Positions 56,614 to 64,000 of a stretch of 64,000 nucleotides of DNA are shown here, piece by piece. The stretch is from Adiantum capillus-veneris. Its lineage: Eukaryota; Streptophyta; Polypodiopsida; Polypodiales; Pteridaceae. Position numbers and translations under genes: made by a program. The stretch spans positions 64,533,469 to 64,597,468 of the forward strand of contig CM043963.1 of NCBI GenBank assembly GCA_014529385.2, written 5' to 3'. The notes under the pieces are model-generated. The model had not been told where the DNA came from, did no database searches, and saw nothing but the letters and a program-made list of their open reading frames with translations. Within the stretch, counting starts at the first letter, position 1. Each line of letters starts with the position of its first letter.

Positions 56614-57110
56614 GAATCTCCCCTTAAGCTTCTCTTTAAGCAGCGACCACATGCCAGCAATGAAAGGGTCCTTCTTTAGGAAATTAGGTGCTCCTTCACC
56701 TTCCTCTAGTGAGGCAACCCATCACTCTCACAAATCAACAAACTTAGACTCATAAGTGGAATACTCTAGCAGACCTCCCTACTTTAACTCTATCAGCAGT
56801 TGCCATAATTTTTCTAAAAGTTGTGCCTCCACCAAACCTCTTCACAAAGGCAGCATGTAGTACATTCCATGAATTCTTGGTAGCTTGGGGCAAAGCATTG
56901 TACCAAGACTTGGCCTCGACTTTCATCAGTACTACAGGAAAAATTCGTAGCCATGACGCATCATCATCCTTGTTGGAAACCACACAAGCGATGTCAAAGT
57001 CATACAAAAAATCGGTGGTGATGTCTTCTCCCTTCTTTTTACTAAATATGGGGAAGAGACACTTGCCCTGGTAGTAACTCAACGAGCAAAAAATTACAAA
57101 ATTTTTATTC
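56614..57110 (-). pseudogene. Gypsy gag fragment (element D)
   Basis: Reading leftwards: CLFPIFSKKKGEDITTDFLY, DDDASWLRIFPVVLMKVEA, then SWYNALPQATKNSW and AFVKRFGGG, the usual capsid segment of plant gypsy gag. After a frameshift near 56,770 it continues YESKFVDL, then ASLEEGEGAPNFLKKDPFIA up to the chromovirus LTR border. It resembles the gag of gypsy A in layout but not in detail. Its left part was displaced by the chromovirus insertion and its right part ends near a TA repeat. Confidence 0.75.

Positions 57111-57117
<7 letters not shown>

Positions 57118-57143
<26 letters not shown>
57118..57143. repeat. (TA)n microsatellite
   Basis: About 26 bp of TA between the gypsy gag fragment and the truncated copia copy. 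Confidence 0.95.
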
Positions 57144-57145
<2 letters not shown>

Positions 57146-57191
57146 TAAATGACTCAGCAACGCATAGTGGCTTTCTTACAGGGTTCGGTGA

Positions 57192-58407
57192 ACACCCATT
57201 TGTTTTGAAGTGCGCGCTTATCTTTAGGAAACTCAAACAACTCCCATGTTTGGTTGCGATGTAGTGAGTCCATCTCCACTTGCATGCTCTTCGTCCATTG
57301 TTCTTTGGATTCATGTTGCATAGCTTCTTCGTATGATTCCGGCTCTCAAGAATCTGAGATCAAGAGATGGATGAAGGAAGGAAAAAAAAATTTTGGAGGT
57401 CTACTTGCTCTTGTAGATCTTCGGGGAATAGGTTGAGGCTCCTCATTTGGTTGACGTTGTTGCACATTGTCACCGTTTGCAGTCCTTGAGTCTTCACCGT
57501 CCTCAAGCTCCATGTACTCATCACCTGTTTCTTTTGTTTGTTTTCTTTCCAAGTAATCTTTGTACATATTTTGTTCGTTAAAAATTACATCCCTACTCCT
57601 TAAGATTTTACCATCTTCAGGATTCCATAGGCGATACCCAAAGTCTCCTTCTCCATAGCCAATGAAGAAACACTTTTTGGACTTTGCATCTAACTTTGAT
57701 CTTAGTCTTCTATCTATGTGCATGAAAGCCTCACACCCAAACACTTTGAGAAATGCATAATTCACCGGTTTACCTGTCCATGCCTCTTCTAGAACTCCCC
57801 CATCCAATGCCGTTGAGGGTGACCAATTGATTAAGTACATAGACGTACTTACAGCTTCCGCCCAAAGCTCAAGCGGTAGGCCTGCATGTAGCCGCATGCT
57901 TCGTGCTCGTTCCATGATTGTCTTGTTCATCCTTTCCGAAATCCCATTTTGTTGAGGTGTCCTTGGGGTTGTCCTTTGCCTCCGAATGCCATTGCTAGCA
58001 CAAAAGCTTTCAAAAGCTTGGCTGCAATATTCGCCTCCATTGTCGGATCTGAGGCATTTAACCTTGGTACTTGTTTCATTCTCCACAAAGGCTTTCCACC
58101 TTTGAAATATGGAAAATACATCGGATTTTTTCTTCATGACATAAACCCATATCTTTCTAGTCGCATCGTCTATGAATGTTACATAGTACAATGAGCCACC
58201 AAGTGATGGTGTACTTGCAGGATCCCAAACATCAGAATGAACCAACTCAAGTTTTTTATTTTTTATTTCATTTCCTGATTTTTGAAATTTTACCCTCTTT
58301 TGTTTACCATAAACACAATCTTCACAGAACTCTAAGTCCACTTCTTTCAAACCTGGTAGAAGCTTCTTTGTTTGAAGGATTTGCATTCCTTTGGCACTCA
58401 TATGCCC
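57192..58407 (-). pseudogene. Copia C copy 1 integrase and start of RT region
   Basis: Follows the stop at 58,408-58,410 (Y then TGA, likely CGA originally). It starts LGHMSAKGMQIL, then CEDCVYGKQKR, the catalytic Asp in HSDVWDP, RSDNGGEY near 58,050 and GISERMNKTI with the Glu. The integrase C-terminal region includes a GYRLWNPEDGKI block and a Ser/Arg-rich linker. A TGA at 57,346 separates it from the RT start, which would continue in the same frame (EPESYEEAMQHESKEQW). Compared with copy 2 it carries 12 amino-acid differences in 351 codons, including Gly to Asp directly after the first catalytic motif's Trp. Confidence 0.92.
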
Positions 58408-58410
58408 AAG

Positions 58411-59673
58411 TCAGTAGTGCCACGCCACACTGTCAACTTCTGTAGTTGCTGCACAAGCTGAAGGTTGCGTGCTAACAGTACACAAGTAAAGTGTACCGAC
58501 TTTTTCACCCTTGGCAACCACCAAAGATCCCTTTGAGATCTTACACCGTTTGTTTCCGAATGCAATGTTGTGACCTTCATCGTCCAATTGTCCTGTAGAG
58601 ATCAAATTTTTGCGAAGAGAAGGAAAATGCCTAACATCTTTAAGCTTCCATTCATTTCCGTTAGCAGTTTTGACAGAAACTGTACCTTTGCCGACAATCT
58701 CACAAGCTTCATCATGTCCCAAGTATACATACCCAAAATTACCTTTGGTGTAGTCTTGGAAATGTTGCTTGTGTGGTGTCGCATGGAATGAAGCCCCGGA
58801 ATCTACTATCCAGGAATTAGACACATTGTCTAATGAGAGAATTAGAGCATCTTGCTCTACTTTACCTGCCACATTGGCCTCCGATGTTGGATTGTTGTCT
58901 TGAGACTCTGTCTCCTTCTTCTTCTTGGACCAGCAATCCTTCTTGACGTGGCCCTTCTTGCCACAGTTCCAACATTCAAGAACTGACTTTGTGCGTGACT
59001 TGATCTGCCTTGAGCGATCACGACCCTTTTGGTTTTTGAACCTCTCCTTAAGCCTTCCTCTTGTTTCCACTGATAGTGCAGCACTTGATGATTCTCCTCT
59101 GCTTCTCCTTCGCATTTCCTCGCTTAGGAGAACACCCACAATATCATCAAACTTAAGATTATTTGTGCCAGAGATAGAATTACTTACAGCCATCACAAGG
59201 CTGTCCCAACTATCCGGTAGAGATGATAGTATAAGGAGAGCTCGCACTTCATCATCGAAATTGATTTTCACTGATCGAAGTTGACTTATGTTTGTGTTAA
59301 AGTCATTTAGGTGTTCTGCAACTGAACCATTCTCTGCCATCTTTAGATTGAACAAGCGCTTCATAAGAAATACCTTATTGGATGCCGATGGTTTCTCGTA
59401 GAAGTCGTCAAGTGACTTCATCAAGTCCTCCGTGGTCTTCATCTCTGAAACATTGAAGGCCACCGTTGACGCCAAGCTTAACCGGATTGTTCCCAGTGCC
59501 TTTCGATCAAGGACAATCGATGATTTATCTGCCATTGTTGCGGTCTTCTTCGCAAGACCGCCTAGTGGCAAATAGAGGTCCTTCTGGTAGAGATAGTCTT
59601 CAATCTGCATCTTCCAATGTTGGTAGTTTTTGCCGTTGAACTTCTCAATCTTGAGCTTCCCTTCCTCCGCCAT
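58411..59673 (-). CDS. Copia C copy 1 gag-protease (420 aa)
   Basis: Starts at the ATG ending 59,673 (MAEEGKLKIEKFNGKNYQHW), 59 nt inside the primer site. UBN2-type gag covers residues ~1-200 (FNVSEMKTTEDLMKSLDDFY, VRALLILSSLPDSWD). A basic stretch follows, then the CCHC knuckle CWNCGKKGHVKKDC at about residues 235-250, the protease SWIVDSGASFHATP near 290, a LGHDEACEIVGKGTVS block, and KNLISTGQLDDEGHN at the start of the GAG-pre-integrase region. It ends at the TGA within the WHY-LGHMS motif. The frame is otherwise intact and would encode usable capsid and protease domains. Confidence 0.9.
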   Translation of the reverse strand: MAEEGKLKIEKFNGKNYQHWKMQIEDYLYQKDLYLPLGGLAKKTATMADKSSIVLDRKALGTIRLSLASTVAFNVSEMKTTEDLMKSLDDFYEKPSASNKVFLMKRLFNLKMAENGSVAEHLNDFNTNISQLRSVKINFDDEVRALLILSSLPDSWDSLVMAVSNSISGTNNLKFDDIVGVLLSEEMRRRSRGESSSAALSVETRGRLKERFKNQKGRDRSRQIKSRTKSVLECWNCGKKGHVKKDCWSKKKKETESQDNNPTSEANVAGKVEQDALILSLDNVSNSWIVDSGASFHATPHKQHFQDYTKGNFGYVYLGHDEACEIVGKGTVSVKTANGNEWKLKDVRHFPSLRKNLISTGQLDDEGHNIAFGNKRCKISKGSLVVAKGEKVGTLYLCTVSTQPSACAATTEVDSVAWHY

Positions 59674-59732
59674 AACTCCTACTCAATTCAAGGAATCCTT
59701 TCCTTGAGATAATTTAGCTACGAGCAAACCTT

Positions 59733-59744
59733 GCTTTGATACCA
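59733..59744 (-). promoter_or_regulatory. Primer-binding site of copia C copy 1
   Basis: Minus strand TGGTATCAAAGC, 2 nt from the LTR end; identical to the copia B site and one base from the tRNA-iMet complement. Confidence 0.9.
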
Positions 59745-60050
59745 GTTGCTAGGAAATAAGACGTAGCTAAATAGATAATTGAGTAGATTACTTAATGGAG
59801 AGAGACAGATTTATATACACGAGATTATAGAGTAGAGAGAGAGAGAGAGTACACACGATATACGTGGTTCACCCAATGTGGGCTACGTCCACGGGAAAGC
59901 AGCCACTCAATGGCTTTAGTACTTCAAAACAAGAAGTAGTTTACAAAGGGATTATACCCTTAATGGAGCTCCCACCTTGCTTCACTCTCACCACCTCACA
60001 CTCACCTTGTTGCATCAACTTCACACTATGAAATGTGTGTAGAAATGGCC

Positions 60051-60060
60051 TCCTTTTATA
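60051..60060 (-). promoter_or_regulatory. TATA box of the copia C LTR
   Basis: TATAAAAGGA on the sense strand, about 500 bp into the LTR. Confidence 0.65.
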
Positions 60061-60185
60061 GGCCAAAAGGGCTGCCCTCTCTTATGAGAGACAGCCATGT
60101 GTAGCCGCCCTTGTGCGAATAAGTCCAAATCGGACCCTCCAATCCGCCCATGTGTGGCTGCCCTTGAGAAGACAAGTCCGCTTTT

Positions 60186-60292
60186 GAATTCGGCCACCGG
60201 CCACCGGCCATTGACTTCCGACCACCGGCCATCGGCCATTGACTTCCCACCACCGGCCATCGGCCATTGACTACCGGCGACCGGCCAACCAA
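60186..60292 (-). repeat. ~28-bp GGCCATTGACTTCC-type repeats in the copia C LTR
   Basis: On the plus strand CACCGGCCATCGGCCATTGA and variants occur three times in tandem, with partial CCGGCCA words at both sides. Being CpG- and CCGG-rich and upstream of the TATA box, it could be a methylation-sensitive control region; that is inference. Confidence 0.8.
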
Positions 60293-60554
60293 CCGGTTGT
60301 TTTCTGACCAATTTCCGGCCGCCGTCCGGCCATAATATTCCGGTGAAAAAGAATATTCCGGCGGAAAAAATGTCTCGGGTGCCTCCGTCCCCGAGGCCTT
60401 TAAAGTTGCCGCTGATTCTTGTACGTGAAAGTTTTGGTTTCCGATGAGTGATTTTCCTTCACGCACGATGGCTTCTCCTCATAATGGGGGCCTTATAATT
60501 TGTGCGCTTTTACCACAGAAAATTACAAGGGTAAATCAGGCTCCATACTTAACA

Positions 60555-60570
60555 ATCTCCCACTTGGAGA
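60555..60570 (-). promoter_or_regulatory. Polypurine tract of copia C copy 2
   Basis: Sense strand TCCAAGTGGGAGAT ends at the LTR start TGTTAAG. Confidence 0.8.
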
Positions 60571-62123
60571 CTGATCTCCAAACCAAACCTGTGACTGCTT
60601 TCTATTCTGGCTTCTTATCCTTGAATGCCTTGTAAACATGTCTGCAGGATTTTCACTTGTATGCACCTTTCCTAGCTTTAGTTGTCCCTCTTCCAAAAGA
60701 GTGCGTATGAAGTGATATCTCACCTCAATGTGCTTTGTCCTTGAATGAAAGGCTGAGTTCTTCGCAAGATGGATAGCGCTTTGTCTATCAATGTACAAGA
60801 CACAATTGTCTTGTTTGAATCCAAGCTCTTCTAAGAATCTGTGAAGCCACAGAATTTCTTTGCTTGCCTCCGTCATTGCTACATACTCTGCTTCCTGGTA
60901 GAAAGTGAAACCACTTTCTTCAGCTTTGAAGCCCAGCTTACTGTTGTGCCTCCAACCGTGAACACATAGCCAGTAGTGCTCCTTCGAGTATCTTTGTCAC
61001 CTGCCATATTTGCATCAGCATACCCTTCTAGAAAAATATCAGGTCCTCCAAAATACAAAGCATTTGTTGTTGTCCCTTTTAGATACCTAAGTATCCACTT
61101 CACAGCTTGCCAATGCTCTTTACCTGGGTTGTCCATGAACCTACTCACAACTCCCACTACATGTGCAATGTCTGGCCTTGTCCAGACCATAGCATACATT
61201 AGAGAACCTACCGCTGCAACATATGGAACTTTAGACATATAGGCTATCTCCTCTTGTGTCTTTGGACACATATCCTTCGTTAGTTTAAAATGACCAGCCA
61301 AAGGTGTAGAAAGTGGTTTTACATTTTGCATTGCAAATCTTTCTAGTACCTTCTTGATGTAATCTTCTTGAGATAGCTTTATTGTCTTCTTCGTCCTGAC
61401 CCTTGATATTTTCATACCAAGTATCCTCTTTGCAGCACCTAAATCTTTCATTGACAAAGATTTGGACAGCTCCTCTTTTAGGTCTTTGATGTCCTGCATG
61501 TTAGCACTTGCAATCAACATGTCATCAACATACAACATTAGGATGATAAATTTCCCATCTCCCAAATTCTTCGTGTAGACGCAGTGATCCGAGTTGCATC
61601 TTGTGAATCCATGATCCAACATCCATCGATCAAACTTCAAGCACCATTGTCTTGATGCTTGCTTTAAACCATACGAGCTCTTCTTTAATCTGCAAACCAT
61701 TTTCTCCTTACCTTTTACTTCATACCCCTTTGGTTGAAGCATGTAGAATTCCTCCTCTAAGTCACCGTGAGGGAATGCCGTATTTACATCCATTTGCTTG
61801 AGATTTAGATCATGAGCAGCCACAAGGCTTAAGACAAGCCTAATTGAGTTCATTTTTACAACAGGAGAAAATATTTCATTGAAGTCAATACCTTTCTTTT
61901 GAGAAAAACCTTTTACCACAAGCCTAGACTTGTACCTTTTCTTCCCACCTTCTTCTTCCTTTAGCTTGTACACCCATTTGTTTTGAAGTGCCCGCTTACC
62001 TTTAGGCAACTCAAACAACTCCCATGTTTGGTTGCGATGTAGTGAGTCCATCTCCACTTGCATGCTCTTCGTCCATTGTTCTTTGGATTCATGTTGCATA
62101 GCTTCTTCGTATGATTCCGGCTC
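60571..62123 (-). pseudogene. Copia C copy 2 RT and RNase H, one frameshift
   Basis: RT begins just left of the TGA at 62,124-62,126 (EPESYEEAMQHESKEQW). It continues NKWVYKLKEEEGGKKRYKSR, QMDVNTAFPHGDLEEEFYM (the usual Leu replaced by Pro in the AFLHG box), LKQASRQWCLKFD and the catalytic LYVDDMLIASAN near 61,530. The RNase H region has YADANMAGDKDTRRSTTGYV near 61,000. A 1-nt deletion near 60,895 shifts the frame at the SLST motif. RNase H then continues as VAMTEASKEILWLHRFLEEL and TKHIEVRYHFIRTLLEEG to NPADMFTR near 60,630. Otherwise complete. Confidence 0.92.
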
Positions 62124-63185
62124 TCAAGAATCTGAGATCAAGAGATGGATGAAGGAAGGAAAAAAAAAAATTGGAGGTCTACTTGCTCTTGTAGATCTTC
62201 GGGGAATAGGTTGAGGCTCCTCATTTGGTTGACGTTGTTGCACATTGTCACCGTTTGCAGTCCTTGAGTCTTCACCGTCCTCAAGCTCCATGTACTCATC
62301 ACCTGTTTCTTTTGTTTGTTTTCTTTCCAAGTAATCTTTGTACATATTTTTTTCGTTATAAATTACATCCCTACTCCTTAAGATTTTACCATCTTCAGGA
62401 TTCCACAGGCGATACCCAAAGTCTCCTTCTCCATAGCCAATGAAGAAACACTTTTTGGACTTTGCATCTAACTTTGATCTTAGTCTTCTATCTATGTGCA
62501 TGAAAGCCTCACACCCAAACACTTTGAGAAATGCATAATTCACCGGTTTACCTGTCCATGCCTCTTCTAGAACTCCCCCATCCAATGCCGTTGAGGGTGA
62601 CCAATTGATTAAGTACACAGACGTACTTACAGCTTCCGCCCAAAGCTCAAGCGGTAGGCCTGCATGTAGCCGCATGCTTCGTGCTCGTTCCATGATTGTC
62701 CTGTTCATCCTTCCCGAAATCCCATTTTGTTGAGGTGTCCTTGGGGTTGTCCTTTGCCTCCGAATGCCATTGCTAGCACAAAAGCTTTCAAAAGCTTGGC
62801 TGCAATATTTGCCCCCATTGTCGGATCTGAGGCATTTAACCTTGGTACCTGTTTCATTCTCCACAAAGGCTTTCCACCTTTGAAATATGGAAAATACATC
62901 GGATTTTTTCTTCATGACATAAACCCATGTCTTTCTAGTCGCATCGTCTATGAATGTTACACAGTACAATGAGCCACCAAGTGATGGTGTACTTGTAGGA
63001 CCCCAAACATCAGAATGAACCAACTCAAGTTTTTTATTTTTTATTTCATTTCCTGATTTTTGAAATTTTACCCTCTTTTGTTTACCATAAACACAATCTT
63101 CACAGAACTCTAAGTCCACTTCTTTCAAACCTGGTAGAAGCTTCTTTGTTTGAAGGATTTGCATTCCTTTGGCACTCATATGCCC
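62124..63185 (-). pseudogene. Copia C copy 2 integrase
   Basis: Same layout as copy 1 at 57,346-58,407 and bounded by the same two stop codons (63,186-63,188 and 62,124-62,126). It carries the canonical Gly in HSDVWGP and Arg in RMNRT, but has GGKY where copy 1 has GGEY and ISGRM where copy 1 keeps the catalytic-region Glu (ISERM). So each copy has lost different conserved residues. Confidence 0.92.
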
Positions 63186-63188
63186 AAG

Positions 63189-64000
63189 TCAGTAGTGCCA
63201 CGCCACACTGTCAACTTCTGTAGTTGCTGCACAAGCTGAAGGTTGCGTGCTAACAGTACACAAGTAAAGTGTACCGACTTTTTCACCCTTGGCAACCACC
63301 AAAGATCCCTTTGAGATCTTACACCGTTTGTTTCCGAATGCAATGTTGTGACCTTCATCGTCCAATTGTCCTGTAGAGATCAAATTTTTGCGAAGAGAAG
63401 GAAAATGCCTAACATCTTTAAGCTTCCATTCATTTCCGTTAGCAGTTTTGACAGAAACTGTACCTTTGCCGACAATCTCACAAGCTTCATCATGTCCCAA
63501 GTATACATACCCAAAATTACCTTTGGTGTAGTCTTGGAAATGTTGCTTGTGTGGTGTCGCATGGAATGAAGCCCCGGAATCTACTATCCAGGAATTAGAC
63601 ACATTGTCTAATGAGAGAATTAGAGCATCTTGCTCTACTTTACCTGCCACATTGGCCTCCGATGTTGGATTGTTGTCTTGAGACTCTGTCTCCTTCTTCT
63701 TCTTGGACCAGCAATCCTTCTTGACGTGGCCCTTCTTGCCACAGTTCCAACATTCAAGAACTGACTTTGTGCGTGACTTGATCTGCCTTGAGCGATCACG
63801 ACCCTTTTGGTTTTTGAACCTCTCCTTAAGCCTTCCTCTTGTTTCCACTGATAGTGCAGCACTTGATGATTCTCCTCTGCTTCTCCTTCGCATTTCCTCG
63901 CTTAGGAGAACACCCACAATATCATCAAACTTAAGATTATTTGTGCCAGAGATAGAATTACTTACAGCCATCACAAGGCTGTCCCAACTATCCGGTAGAG
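63189..64000 (-). CDS. Copia C copy 2 gag-protease, partial (runs off window)
   Basis: The ~260 C-terminal codons of the gag-protease frame, with CCHC knuckle (CWNCGKKGHVKKDC) and protease motif (SWIVDSGASFHATP). I see no difference from copy 1 across this segment. The true start lies beyond the right edge, so the internal ATG near 63,974 is not the start. Confidence 0.9.
   Translation of the reverse strand, partial: LPDSWDSLVMAVSNSISGTNNLKFDDIVGVLLSEEMRRRSRGESSSAALSVETRGRLKERFKNQKGRDRSRQIKSRTKSVLECWNCGKKGHVKKDCWSKKKKETESQDNNPTSEANVAGKVEQDALILSLDNVSNSWIVDSGASFHATPHKQHFQDYTKGNFGYVYLGHDEACEIVGKGTVSVKTANGNEWKLKDVRHFPSLRKNLISTGQLDDEGHNIAFGNKRCKISKGSLVVAKGEKVGTLYLCTVSTQPSACAATTEVDSVAWHY

Larger units (their letters stand above)
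57192..59746 (-). mobile_element. Copia C, copy 1 (truncated interior; LTR at right shared)
   Basis: Contains leader, gag, protease and integrase, and the first ~40 codons of the RT region. It is truncated at 57,192, where similarity to copy 2 stops (61,970). The 5' LTR lies to its right (59,747-60,554). From 57,192 to the window end the two copies are offset by exactly 4,778 bp with no net indel. No RT, RNase H or own 3' LTR remains. Confidence 0.93.
59747..60554 (-). repeat. Shared LTR of tandem copia C copies (808 bp)
   Basis: Sense strand TGTTAAGTATGG to TCCTAGCA. It is flanked on the right by copy 2's polypurine tract and on the left by copy 1's primer site, so it acts as 3' LTR of one and 5' LTR of the other. 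It contains a TATA box (tataaaagga, 60,051-60,060, minus), a short GA array near 59,837, and a CCGGCCATTGACTTCC repeat block. Confidence 0.93.
60571..64000 (-). mobile_element. Copia C, copy 2 (continues past the window)
   Basis: Reading leftwards: gag-protease (from beyond 64,000 to 63,189), integrase (63,185-62,124), RT (62,123 to ~60,990) and RNase H (to ~60,630), then polypurine tract and the shared LTR. The gag start is predicted near 64,451, beyond the window. Its own 5' LTR is not visible. Confidence 0.92.

Noticed and set aside
57192-59222. ADAR- or APOBEC-type hypermutation of the tandem copia copy
   Set aside because: Differences are mostly transitions, but some changes look derived in copy 1 and others in copy 2; ordinary deamination plus conversion explains them without an editing enzyme, and plants are not known to have either.

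Overview
The window looks like intergenic DNA from a large, repeat-rich land-plant genome. I found no convincing host gene, rRNA, tRNA or CRISPR array. Nearly all recognisable coding sequence belongs to LTR retrotransposons of plant types: Ty1/copia elements primed at a tRNA-iMet-like site, a chromodomain-bearing Ty3/gypsy (chromovirus), and a Tat-like Ty3/gypsy family with two RNase H domains. Very long CT/GA microsatellites are common, many of them inside LTRs. A fern or another large-genome non-flowering plant would fit this texture, but that placement is an impression and not a sequence-proven assignment.

Layout. 1-4.9 kb: AT-rich, no gene. 4.9-7.3 kb: eroded copia (+) with a 3' LTR remnant. 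7.3-14.2 kb: no gene apart from CT microsatellites, a CCATAA-rich array and a decayed gypsy RT (about 11.9-12.85 kb). 14,233-29,752: a copia element (-) with LTRs and a TGTTT target duplication, split by a Tat-like gypsy (+, 17,573-28,088) that carries its own CCGG/ACCGG duplication. 29.8-34.2 kb: no gene. 34.4-38.1 kb: a diverged LTR fragment, nested GA-repeat tandem duplications, and one orphan coiled-coil/RNA-binding ORF resembling LINE ORF1 proteins (36,649-37,323, -). 38.5-47.8 kb: a second Tat-like gypsy (-), split by a young copia element (39,607-45,154, +, CCTTG duplication). 47.8-56.6 kb: two chromovirus LTRs around a rearranged core in which a truncated second copy of the 17.6-28 kb gypsy family (-) is fused to the last codons of the chromovirus pol. 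56.6-57.1 kb: gypsy gag fragment (-). 57.2-64.0 kb: two copies of one copia element (-) in tandem, sharing a single 808-bp LTR; the second runs off the window.

How it fits together. The region is a stack of insertions whose order can be read from the nesting: the 14.2-29.7 kb copia is older than the gypsy inside it, and the 38.5-47.8 kb gypsy is older than the copia inside it. Every pol reading frame that can be followed has at least one stop or frameshift. Several stops are explained by a single C-to-T change, as expected of methylated, silenced DNA. The least expected signals are a pair of related ~70-codon ORFs ahead of gag in the Tat-like family, present in two copies; an LTR hairpin whose stem shows a compensatory change in a diverged LTR; four-fold repeats and a short ORF inside the chromovirus LTR; and the tandem copia pair, whose differences are confined to one half.
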